Assembly: GCF_040869045.1 (NCBI RefSeq) | Contig: NC_090324.1 | Coordinates: 53,907,346-53,971,345, forward strand | DNA length: 64,000 nucleotides | Source: Eurosta solidaginis | Taxonomy: Eukaryota > Arthropoda > Insecta > Diptera > Tephritidae | Reading direction: 5' to 3' | In this document: piece after piece, positions 33,843 to 43,925 of the stretch | Position numbering within the stretch: the stretch's first letter is position 1 | Layout: each line of letters starts with the position of its first letter | Program-made: the position numbers and the translations under genes | The notes under the pieces: generated by a model | What the model saw: the letters and a program-made list of their open reading frames with translations, nothing else | Databases searched by the model: none | What the model was told of the DNA's origin: nothing

Positions 33843-34336
33843 TTTTTTTTAGTTTCTTTTCTATAACTCATTTAAATTAATTTTTTCATTTACATATGTT
33901 CTAACGAAATAAATTTCTTAAGAGAAAAAATAGATATTATTATAAATAAATAATAAATATTATTATAAATAAATAAATAAAAATAAAGAAAAAACAGAGC
34001 CATTTAGCTGATTTTTTCATGTAAAGTGCAAAACCGGCGATTTTTTGAAATGTTTGTATGATGAACCGCCAGGGGGTTCCAGGGGGTGTGCCACTGGCAT
34101 CGGTAGGTCGGGCCTCCAAAGTTAGTGGGGGTCGGTCATACATTTGGACTCGATTGGAGCACTCTAAATGGGTCAAAGTGGGATTTTTCAAAATTTGCCC
34201 CTACCCAAAAGTTCGACCCAAATTGGGGGACATCAGAATTCGTTTTAGAGGTATGGTTCCTTCGGCAAAGTTTCTTATTTTGATCCCTAGAATACGATTT
34301 TCCCAGAGCAATGAGCGATTTTTTATCGACCCGCCC

Positions 34337-34999
34337 TAGTATATATAGGATATATACATATTTTTTTGCAATTTCAACCCCAGTTTAATAGCTAGAAGCT
34401 TCAAATTTCACCAAATGCTTACATGTATAGCATATATTGTTGTCTTAAAAAATCATTGAGATCGGTGATATATAAAGTATGTATCTCATACAACCGATTG
34501 TTCAGATAAGAAACTTTGCGTAATTTCTGCCCCATTTTAACAGCTAGAAGCTTCAAATTTCACCAAAGGCTTACGTATATAGCGTATATTGTTGTCTGAA
34601 AAAATCATAGAGTTCGGTGGTATATATATTATATACCCCATATAAACTGTAATTTTTGCCCCTTTTTTACGGCTAGAAGCTTCAAAATTCATCAAATTTC
34701 ATGAAATAGTTACGTTTACGTCATATATTTTTGAAATACGTGATTCGTAGTCATAGTTTTTACATAATAAAATAAAAAAATAATAGTTTTTACATGCAGA
34801 CCACAAAAAACGTGAAGCTTTGCATCTTCACACAAAGTACCTACCTATTTTTTTTTTTTATATTTATTTTAAAAATCGTTTAGATATGTTCAAATTTCAC
34901 CAAATGCTTACGTGTATAGCATATATTGTTGTCTGAAAAAATCATAGAGACCGGTGGTATATATAGTATATATCTCATACAACCGATTGTTCAGATAAG
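34337..34999. repeat. Macro-repeat, end of the unit
   Basis: Sub-units (34337-34620), tail (34620-34860), then a partial sub-unit from AAAAATCGTTTAGATATG to TTCAGATAAG at 34999. With 27262-28003 and 29640-30241 it completes one more unit once the Helitron and transposon are removed. Confidence 0.8.
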
Positions 35000-35039
35000 G
35001 ACAAAGTCGTCCTCGAAACGGAATTATAATTTATTGTAA

Positions 35040-35460
35040 GCCTGACCTCGCACGCAGTTTTACCGTAAATTCCAGAAAATTCCAGTATGTAACTGGAAAA
35101 GTTTATCAGATTTTGGCGATATCAAAGGCAAATATAGCTATTGCGTTGGTACACCGGAATCCGTCATTCTCATTGCCGACAGGAATGGAAGAGGATACTA
35201 AGGAGCTCTCCAATGAAAATTTAGAAAAAATTGTTCTTGTAGGAGATTTTAACATTTGTCGAAATTCATCAAATGATATAATTGGGAAGAAATTGGAGCA
35301 TCTGGGACTGCATTCACTTTTGGAAAATCTTGCCACTACGAAGCAATAAACTGTTATTGATTGGTTACTGACCACTTTATCTCCGGACAGTGTAAAGGCG
35401 ATAACTTATGAAACGCCTTACAGTGACCATGATTGAATATTTTTATGTGCTCCTGGCTGT
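35040..35460 (+). pseudogene. Endonuclease (EEP) domain remnant
   Basis: About 105 codons in one frame keep the order expected of an APE-like endonuclease/exonuclease/phosphatase domain: IAIALVHRNPSFSLPTG, then the Mg-binding core VLVGDFNICRNSS, LEHLGLHSLLENLATTKQ, and after a TAA, TVIDWLLTTLSP and YSDHD, the catalytic Asp-His end. Such domains nick DNA for LINE insertion and are also fused to the Rep-helicase of Helentrons. No RT or Rep/helicase is found beside it, so the parent element is undecided. A 7 bp hairpin (TGGCTGT-CTC-ACAGCCA) lies about 80 bp downstream at 35541-35557. Confidence 0.65.
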
Positions 35461-35909
35461 TATTAATACAATTTTAATCATTATTTCAGAATGACAGACC
35501 CATCGAAATTATCAGAACAATGAGGTTAGTCGATTAAACCATGGCTGTCTCACAGCCAGGTTTAACGCAATTTAGATTCTCTCCCATTCAATTAGTTGTT
35601 CAAATAAAATTTTTTTCCTTTAAGTTTTTTTAGCTTTGTCAATATAGTTCAGTTTATATTTATCTTAAAAATTGCTTAGGTATGTACATCTCTTTACTTT
35701 ATATATCATATCTTATTAAGCCGATTATTTTGATATTACGAATGGGATAAGATTATTGTTCAGCCCCATTCATGAAATGTATGAAGTCCTCAGCACAGCC
35801 GAAGACAATCCCGTCCTTACTTCTTCTTATTTTATTTTATAAGACTACACCTTTCACTACTTTTGTCCTTCATAATTTTGTAAGGTCTGGGGAAAACCCT
35901 GAGGCAACT

Positions 35910-36248
35910 TGTTACAACGCAACCGGCAGGTGTCGTTGTAAACAGCGAAATTGTCGTTTAATCCCATAAAATGCATACCTGCATAACAATTCTGCAATGC
36001 CAAACTTCGCTCTTTTACATCAAAGACATCGCCGAGTACAAATCAACGGGTGCGCTCAAGCACAAATGTAAGTAACCGAATAATGATAAGTTGTTATTGT
36101 AAAATACCGAAATAAAATGAAAATGTAAAATAACATTGTAAATGAACTACAAATTGAAACGAAAGCGAAATAAAACTATAATTTACAGATTTTCGCGGAC
36201 ATCAGCGCAAAATATTGCTTTTATTTGATTACGGCACCAGGATTTACA
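35910..36248 (+). repeat. 5' LTR of BEL/Pao element
   Basis: Starts TGTTACAACGCAACCGGCAG and ends near GATTTACA. It matches 41421-41825 except for two extra blocks in the 3' copy. It contains GAAAGCGAAATAAAACTATA, with an AATAAA-type signal. The right limit is uncertain by about 5 bases because both copies continue with ATAAT. Confidence 0.85.
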
Positions 36249-36330
36249 ATAATCGAAAATATTTTGTGATTTCACACTCAGCGGTAATATTTTCCTGAAA
36301 TAATTAACAAGGTTGGAAACGTAAATCGTG

Positions 36331-38697
36331 ATGGCTTCTCCACAACCGACAGTTACAGCAGGCAAAGAATTCGTGACAGAAATTGAAACTCCGCCGGCGA
36401 CGACCACATGTGCGGTATTCACCCCTAATTTGAGGTTAGGACTGCAATCACCGGAGCGGCAATCAACATGTCTTACACATTTTGGGACACCAACTTCTTA
36501 TGTGCTACATCGGCCGATGGGTACGCACCGATAGAAGGGTATATGGTACAAAATGTGAATAGGTTTGCGCTTCAAGACGTTACACAGTCGCCGTGTGCCA
36601 CTTTCGGCGATAGCTACGCACCGCCTATTACAAACATGGGCAACATAACCTCGAAATTTCATACTTGAATACATCGTGGCGTCGCAAGCTACGGGTTGTA
36701 CTCATACTCGACTTCCAGTGCTACTGCGAATGATTATAATCGTAATAGTAAGCACCAGTTGCACCGCTACGAGAATACATGCGCAATTTTACAATCACTC
36801 AACCTCAAATTGCATATCGATGAGTGACAACGTTTTGCTGTCATTAGTATTTCGACAGGAAGATCCACCTCAGCGTTTACATACCCAACTTCACTCGACG
36901 TCTCTGCAACTTGCGTTGGCTGTGCAAAACTACTGCTCTACTATGAGAGCCATAGGCCTTTCTTCGTATCTAAATGACCCGATGCTACTCTCTGAGCTAA
37001 TTTCCAAATTGCCAAGTGACTTAAGGTTAGAGTGGAGTCGTCATAGAGTATCTTTGCCTCAGGTAGATATCGGGGAATTCGACTCTTGGCTTTTTAAATT
37101 GGCTATGTGTGCCAGTCAAGTAGTATCAGGAAGTAACTCCGGCGAAGAAGGCAACGGCAGTAAAGCTCAGATAAAGAAAAGGATGCTTTTGCACGACGTA
37201 GCTCGCAGTAATAATACTGATGTAACTAAAATAGTGTGTGTTAAGTGCAATGGTGAGCACAAACTTGACACATGCAAACAGTTTTGCGCTCTGTCTATCA
37301 ACCAAAGGTGGAGCTTTGTGCGAAGTAACAAATTATGCATAAGATGTTTTAAGAAACATTTTTCAAAAAATTGTCGACTAAGGAGTTATTGTGGTGTCGA
37401 TGGTTGTACAAGACCACATCACGTTTTGCTCCACTCGTCTAATTACCAGACATCAAAGGACGATGCATCCGTGATGTTACATAAAGGTGAATATACGACA
37501 AAAATGTTGTTGCGTTACGTTCCAATTATGATTTATGGCAAATCGAAGTCCATAAAAACATACGCGCTAATAGACGAGGGTTCCACATGCACACTTTTAG
37601 AGCACCACATCACCGATGAGCTTGGCTTAGAAGGCCCGTCAGATGAGCTATTCTTAAGGTGGACGGGCGAAATAACGCAGATAGAGCTTGAATCGAAAGA
37701 GGTCACTGTAGGAATATCATCCACGTCCGGCACCACTCCGATGTTAAGTCTTCGTAACATACGCACTGTTGCCAATCTCGATCTACCCAAACAGTCGCTC
37801 ACACGCGACGAGATTTCGTTGCATCCTCATTTACATAGGCTGCCAATCGAACCGTATACTGAAGTACGTGCCACACTGCTACTCGGTGCGGATAATGCAA
37901 TGCTCGGTGTTCCCCTCGAAGTGAAGGAGCTCCATGGTGATAAACTCATAGCAACGAAATGTCGTCTCGGTTGGTCGGTGTACGGGCGAGGTGAAGAAGC
38001 TTATATTTCTGCAAATAGGGTGATGCACATATGCTCCTGCATCCCAACGGAGCACCTGGATGAAATTTTAAAAAACAATTACTCACTGGAAGCGGTTGGT
38101 ATAAGTAAGCGTGAAGATCCATTACGATCCAAAGCAGACGAACGGGCTTTCGCTATTATGAAATCGACTACTAAATACCTAGATGATCAAAAGCGTTGGG
38201 AAACCGGCTTGTTATGGAAATTCGATGAAATTAGCTTTCCGGATTCGTTCTCAATGGCATTACGACGACTCAACTGCATGGAAATTCGAATGACACGAGA
38301 TCCAAATTTAAACCAATTTCTAAACGAACAGATGCGTGCCTACGAACTAAAGGGATACGTTCGTAAATTAACGAGAGAAGAGGTATCTTACGGCGGTCGG
38401 GCATGGTTCGTTCCAATATTTACAGTTACCAATAAAAATAAAAACAAAACACGATTGGTTTGGGACGCCGCTGCGGCTGTCGACGGTGTCGCTCTTAATA
38501 CTTATCTACTGAAAGGACCTGACCTCTTAGCCTCTCTCGTTGGCATTCTTCTCAGATTTCGTGAGCGACCATATGCAATTATGGAGACATTCGCAAGATG
38601 TTCCACCAAATTCGGGCGCGAGAACAGGACCAATGCGCGCAACAATTTCTGTGGCGCTATGGGGATCGCTCTAGAAAACCTGATATTTATGTTATGA
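36331..38697 (+). pseudogene. BEL/Pao gag, protease and start of RT
   Basis: The first ~115 codons are broken between frames (36331-36534, 36468-36668). From 36676 a 673-codon frame is open. It contains a capsid-like region (SLQLALAVQNYCSTMRAIGL, SELISKLPSDLRLEW), zinc-knuckle-type Cys/His sequence (CVKCNGEHKLDTCKQF, CIRCFKKHFSKNCRL, CGVDGCTRPHHVLLH), a retropepsin with ALIDEGSTCTLLE and LLLGADNAMLG, and the start of RT (RAWFVPIFTV, TRLVWDAAAAVDG). A one-base loss at about 38583 (ATGGAGACATT) ends the frame early. Pao-type linked gag-pol layout is clear. Confidence 0.88.
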
Positions 38698-39130
38698 CAG
38701 TGATGACCTTTGGCGCTGCATGTTCCCCGTCTCTGGCGAATTTTATAAAAAACGAAAATGCATCGCGGTTCATTAACGACAATCCGGTCGCAGTAGCGGC
38801 GATCCATCATAATACACACGTGGATGATTGGTTACAGAGCGTTGACACGGAGAAAGAGGCGATGGACCTAGCGTTGCAAGTCAAGTATATACACCGCGAG
38901 GGCGGATTCGAAATGCGTAATTGGCTTTCGACTCGAACAACGTACTGCAGGCTATTTCCGACACCATGACCCAAACAAACAAACTTCTGCACGACCCTTC
39001 TACCATGTATGAAAAGGTATTAGGCATCTGGTGGCGCCCAGATACGGATGAATTAACGTTTTTTGCTAAACTTGGTAAACTCGGTTTAGACGGGGCAGAT
39101 ATGCAACAAAAAGAAGCATTCTTCGAGTAA
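38584..39130 (+). pseudogene. BEL/Pao RT core in shifted frames
   Basis: Continues RT: MFHQIRAREQDQCAQQFLWR, VMTVMTFGAACSPSLANFIK and the catalytic box HVDDWLQSVDTE, in which Tyr of the usual YVDD is His. A second shift at about 38920 moves to the frame reading NNVLQAISDTMTQTNKLLHD and KVLGIWWRPDTDEL. A third near 39125 returns to the first frame. All three are single-base-type lesions. Confidence 0.88.
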
Positions 39131-39132
39131 TC

Positions 39133-41385
39133 ATGTCTGTATATGATCCTCTAGGTTTGATGGGTTTTTTTATGATTCAAGCTAAAATCGTGTTTCAAAA
39201 CATTTAGAGGTCTGGTGTTACCTGGGACACGCCTGTACAGGAGGAAGAACAAAAATCTTGGCAATCATGGGTCCTCACCATGGAACGAATACGGAACGTT
39301 TGTATACCTCGGTGCTACCCCTTAGCCAGCCGCAGCCAGAATCTTCAGCTGCATGTATTTTGCGATGCAAGCAATGTAGCTTACGCAGCTGCTGCCTATC
39401 TAAGAGCCACTGTGGGGGATGAAGTACAATGTTCTTTGATAGCTTCGAAATCGAGAGTGGCGCCACTGAAATCCGTTTCTATACCGCGCTTAGAACTTAT
39501 GGGTGTCATTTTGGGTCTAAGGCTGTCGAAATTTGTTAAAAATGAGTTACCTTTACCGATCAACGAGGTAGTATACTGGACGGATTCAAAAAATGTTATC
39601 TACTGGATTCGCTCAGACTCTCGCAAATTTAGCCAATTTGCTGGCGTGCGAATAGGAGAAATTCTGGAGTCCTCTATAATAAATAGTTGGAGGTGGGTAC
39701 CATCAGCGAATAACGTGGCCGATGATGCTACGAAATTAATGCATTGGGCAAATTTAGATAGGGAATCGCGGTGGTTCCAAGGTCCTTCATTTTTAAAACT
39801 GAAGGAAGCAGAGTGGCCGGAGACAATTTTGGCTGAGCCAGCGGAACCGGAATCGGTGCATCATATTGAGTACGCTGGAACAATAAGTGATATATCCTTT
39901 ACAGAAGTAATATCTGACGTGACAAGGTTTAGTAAGTGGGAGAAGCTGCGGGGTGCAAAAAGATATGTTTTGCGATTTCTCAGATCAGTAAGCAAAAGGT
40001 CGGCTGAATCAGCATTCGCTCAAATGATGCTACAGGACACCACGATCAATAGCGCCGAAATTTTGATTATTCGTATGAGCCAGAGCATAGTCTTTGGCAA
40101 AGAAATAAGATGCCTACAACAAGGTCAATTCGTAAGTAGGAAAAGTTCAATTTTTAAATGCTCTCCCTTTATAGACGAGTACGGATTGCTTAGAATCAAA
40201 GGTCGAATAGACGCGATAGAGGGCATAACTGTTAACCTAAAGAGACCAATAATTTTGCCTTCAAAACATCCGGTAACACACCTTATTGTCGATTTCTTCC
40301 ATCGCAAATATCACCACCACCATTCCGAAATAGTGGTTAAAGAAATTCGCCAAAAATATTGGGTAAGTGGATTGAAAGCATTGGATGGCAAAATTTGCCG
40401 AAAATGTCGTGTTTGTAAAATTCGGAAAGCAGCACCGCAACCTCCTGAAATGGGTTCATTGCCACATGAACGCCTCGCTTTGAATACTCCACCCTTCACC
40501 TATACCGGGGTGGACTTCTTCGGACCGATTGACATCGTTGTTGGCAGGCATCGCGAGAAACGCTGGGGTGTCCTATTTACCTGTCTCACCGTGCGCGCCG
40601 TGCATATTGAAATCAACCATTCTCTTTCCACAGATGCGTTTTTGCTTGTATTTAAGCAGTTTATCAGTCGCCGTGGCGTACCTCGTCGGGTTATTTCAGA
40701 CAACGCCACTAACTTTCGAGGTGCGAGTCGTATTCTGCGAGCAGAAATGGAGAGGATTTCGTCGGATGCTATTATGCATAAGTACCCGGAGGTGGAATGG
40801 CGCTTTATACCGCCAGCTGCACCGCATATGGGCGGAGCTTGGGAGAGAATGATACGGTCCGTAAAATCCATACTGTCAGATATTCTATCTGATACCATCA
40901 CGCATGAGTACACACTACGCGCAGCACTCGCAGATGTCGAGAACATTCTCAATTCAATACCTCTAACATACATTCCTCTAGATGCACACAACGATGAGGC
41001 ACTTACTCCTAATAATTTTCTTCTGGGTGGCTCAAGTGGACTCAGAGAGCGCAGCATCGAAGACAGCAGCGGTGTTACACTTCGGAAAAATTCTAGAGTA
41101 GCGTCACAGTTGGCTGACCAGTTTTGGAGACGTTGGGTTAGGGAATATCTGCCTCATATAACCAGGCGTACAAAGTGGTATGAACCTTCCCCATCTCCTG
41201 TAAACCTTGGTGATATAGTTATCATCGTAGATGAAAACAGCAAGCGCATCACTTGGAACAAGGGAACCGTGGTCGACGTTCTAGGAGCAAAGGATGATCA
41301 AGCCCGTAGTGCTGTAGTCAAAGCAGTAAACGGCCTGAGCACTCGGCCTGTTGTTAAATTGGCGAAACTAGATCTGTCTGAGTAA
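39133..41385 (+). pseudogene. BEL/Pao RNase H and integrase
   Basis: Opens with SVYDPLGLMGFFMIQAKIVF, the linker typical of Pao, and has one in-frame TAG at 39205; from 39280 it is open for 701 codons. RNase H: LQLHVFCDASNVAYAAAAYL, SIPRLELMGVILGLRL, YWTDSKNVIYWIRS and VADDATK. Integrase: an HHCC-type zinc finger (HRKYHHHHSE...CRKCRVCK), YTGVDFFGPID with the first Asp, VISDNATNFRGAS with the second, and PPAAPHMGGAWERMIRSVKS with the Glu. A C-terminal domain ends VKLAKLDLSE. This is the best-preserved enzyme in the window. Confidence 0.92.
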
Positions 41386-41420
41386 ACTTGACGACAGTCA
41401 TCAAGTTTACGAGGGCGGAC

Positions 41421-41825
41421 TGTTACAACGCAACCGGCAGGTGTCGGGTTAAACAGCGAAATTGTCGTTTAATCCCATAAAATGCATACCTGCATAACAA
41501 TTCTGCGATTAGGTTTGAGTAGATAGCAAATGCAAAACTTCGCTCTTTTACATCAAAGACATCGCCGAGTAAAAATCAACGGGTGCGCTCAAGCACAAAT
41601 GTAAGTAACCGAATAATGATAAGTTGTTATTGTAAAATACCGAAATAAAATGAAAATGTAAAATAACATTGTAAATGAACTACAAATTGAAACGAAAGCG
41701 AAATAAAACAATAATTTACAGAACCAAAAATTTAAACGAAAGCGAAATAAAACTATAATTTACAGATTTTCGCGGACATCAGCGCAAAATATTGCTTTTA
41801 TTTGATTACGGCAGCAGGATTTACA
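41421..41825 (+). repeat. 3' LTR of BEL/Pao element
   Basis: Preceded by the purine-rich GAGGGCGGAC and starting TGTTACAACGCAACCGGCAG. Against the 5' LTR it has a short insertion (GATTAGGTTTGAGTAGATAG, about 41508) and a ~45 bp direct duplication of ACGAAAGCGAAATAAAAC...TTTACAG (41692-41766). The LTRs therefore differ by structural changes, a sign of an old insertion. No target duplication is recognisable. Confidence 0.85.
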
Positions 41826-41899
41826 ATAATATTCGGAAAACACGTGGGTCTGCTAGTCCCTGGTGGATATTTTTTGCAACTATCGCTGCTCGTTAATGG

Positions 41900-42316
41900 T
41901 GACGAAATCTCCTTGTCGGGATATCTGGAATATTTGATGATTATTAGTTCGTTCGAGGGTTTCTTGTATTTTTGCGTTTTTGAAATTATTTTTGCTTTTT
42001 ATACTACCGCGTTACTCGGTGACCACGCACCATGCAAAATAAACTTAAAACTCCGAACACGTCTTCACTGCTGCAGGTCTCTAATCAGAAAGAATGAGAT
42101 GAATTTGGCGGAAATCGATCGTGTTCTCGCCTTTATCTCCTCATTTTCTCAAACCCAACATGCACGCAGTTAGACCGTTTGCCACAGGTGTTGCCACTGG
42201 ACTACTTTTTGTAACTTTAACCCTATGACGGTCAATGAAGCTAGCCTTTCTGATTTAGGACACACCTATGAATATTTCTATCAGAAAATGTTTTCAAAAA
42301 CGAAGCCGCGCTCACA
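41900..42316 (-). repeat. 3' LTR of minus-strand Gypsy element
   Basis: Copy of 49746-50172. On the minus strand it starts TGTGAGCGCGGCTTCG and ends GATTTCGTCA, so TG...CA ends. About 90% similar to the other copy by eye. The outer flank (41826-41899) is unassigned and abuts the BEL 3' LTR. Confidence 0.8.
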
Positions 42317-42380
42317 AATCACTTTCCGGGTAAACTATATGGAGCATATATTTTGCACGGGAGCTGATAAAGGCGATAAA

Positions 42381-42536
42381 TTAGCATGGCTGTATATCCT
42401 TCGCATGATATGTACCTAAGATCTTCCCATCTAAGTTTTCCAAAACATAGTATGACGAACCCAGTTTTTCTCGAACCCTAGCCCTGAGAAATGTTTTCGA
42501 TAAACTTTGAATTAAATTGTTTCGCCATATTTTAAA
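42381..42536 (-). pseudogene. Gypsy integrase C-terminal end
   Basis: The last part of the minus-strand Gypsy pol, on the far side of the LINE insertion. It reads AKQFNSKF then, after a frame change, LRARVREKLGSSYYVLENLD and GTYHAKDIQPC, the SH3-like tail of Gypsy integrase. The preceding part (YNLRSRE...RRNFAQNN) lies at 46933-47036. Confidence 0.8.
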
Positions 42537-42810
42537 TTTTAAAATGTTATCCATTTCGTGACGTGTTTTTGTGCGCTCCAATATAATTTTTGTATACCTC
42601 GGTAAAATATTGAAATTTTCCAAAGCTTTTGTGTTGCTGTTGCTCGTGTGAACTATTTTTGTGTTAATTCTTTGTCCTGAGTTGAAAAGAGCTCCTGATA
42701 ATAGATATTAGTCAGAAAAAATACTAATTAAAATCAGTGAGTTAAGAACAAGAATAATAAAAGCAATAACCAACTAAATTTTAAACGAGCGAGTGTTTAT
42801 AACAACAACA

Positions 42811-43620
42811 ATGGCGAAAAGATACCCAGCAAGAGGAACGATTTCCCCCCCAACAACCCCTCTCACACCATCATCAACTGTGTTGGCGAAGCAACTGGAG
42901 GTACAGAGACAATCAATTGTCAAAGAACTGACTGCAGAATTGAGGAAAACCGAAGAGCGTATAATGCAAAAATTTGGTGAGTTGGCTGCTGAAACTGCAA
43001 ATTTGAAAATCCGCATTACTGCAGTTGAGAAGAGAGTTTGTGCAGTTGAGAACGCGTGCTCTGATGTTCTCTTGGTGCGAAATGAGTTGATTGCAGCTCA
43101 GGGCCACATTAATGCACTCGAAGCCAGCGCAGTCGCCACAGACTTAATAATTACTGGCGTCCCACATGCAGCAGGTGAGTGTTTACCTGAGCTATTTTCG
43201 AAGATCTGCAGAGTAACTGATAGCAAAGCACCACCATTGCGCGATGCGTTCCGATTGCGAAACAGTGGGAATAATAATAAACAAAACAAGCCCAACACTT
43301 CCCCTCCCATTGTTATAAAGTTGTTCTCTACACCTTACCGAAACCAGTTGCTAAAATCGGTTGCTGTATTTTGTAAGTCTAAAAAGAGATCACTGACGCC
43401 CTCTGACATTGATTTGCCTGGCTATGGGACGGTAAATATTTATGAAAGTTTGCCTAGGAGATTGCGGGAGGTGATGACGCGTGCATCTGAGCTTAGGCGG
43501 CAAAAAAAGTTAGCGTCGGCGTTTTCCAATCGAGGCAGAGTATTTGTTCGGCTTAAGAGTGACGAAGAGCCCAAATTGGTTGGCAGCATCGCCGAGGTGG
43601 ATGCTGTTGTTGGTACTTAA
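42811..43620 (+). CDS. LINE ORF1 protein
   Basis: About 269 residues from MAKRYPARGTISPPTTPLTP; an earlier in-frame ATG at 42793 is possible, but the later one follows a favourable ACAACAACA context. Residues ~30-100 have heptad character (LAKQLEVQRQSIVKELTAEL, AAETANLKIRITAVEKRV), predicting a coiled coil. The second half has an RRM-like stretch (DLIITGVPHA, PIVIKLFSTPYRNQLLKSV) and a C-terminal segment (YESLPRRLREVMTRASELRR), the layout of L1/CR1-type ORF1 RNA chaperones that coat LINE RNA. No CCHC knuckle is seen. It is the only intact LINE frame in the window. Confidence 0.7.
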   Translation: MAKRYPARGTISPPTTPLTPSSTVLAKQLEVQRQSIVKELTAELRKTEERIMQKFGELAAETANLKIRITAVEKRVCAVENACSDVLLVRNELIAAQGHINALEASAVATDLIITGVPHAAGECLPELFSKICRVTDSKAPPLRDAFRLRNSGNNNKQNKPNTSPPIVIKLFSTPYRNQLLKSVAVFCKSKKRSLTPSDIDLPGYGTVNIYESLPRRLREVMTRASELRRQKKLASAFSNRGRVFVRLKSDEEPKLVGSIAEVDAVVGT

Positions 43621-43925
43621 GCGCACTTACAGTATGAAACAAATAATAATTAGAATGTTTATGTATATGTATATGTTAAACTTAAGCTCTGCCTTTCAAT
43701 TTAACCTATGCTGTGAACTTTTCTCTTTATGCTCAATTCTTTTAACTCGTCTATTTTTTCGTTCTTATTTTGTTTCTAGCTTTAATTTCAGTCATGCTCA
43801 TTTATTTTTTTTTTGTCTGCTCTTTTTCTCTTTGTGCTTTTTATTTGTTGCAGTCACATATATTTGCTTCACTGCTGCGGTTTTTATGTATATCATACTT
43901 TTTGTGGCCGTTCCTTCACCATCTA

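Larger units (their letters stand above)
30242..34336 (+). mobile_element. DNA transposon with long TIRs and TA target duplication
   Basis: Ends GGCCGGGTCGAT... and ...ATCGACCCGCCC are inverted. The TIRs are about 340 bp (30242-30582 and 34009-34336), sharing GAAAATCGTATTCTAGGGAT, AAGAAACTTTGCCGAAGGAACC and CACTTTACATGAAAAAATC-type landmarks, and homology continues further inward (31191-31255 with 33870-33930). TA flanks both sides (30240-30241 and 34337-34338) and joining the flanks restores macro-repeat. Inside are a broken two-exon transposase gene (31624-33842) and a 566 bp insertion (30624-31189). I cannot assign the superfamily: TA duplication fits Tc1/mariner and a few others, but the protein lacks a recognisable DDE/D mariner core. 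Confidence 0.85.
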
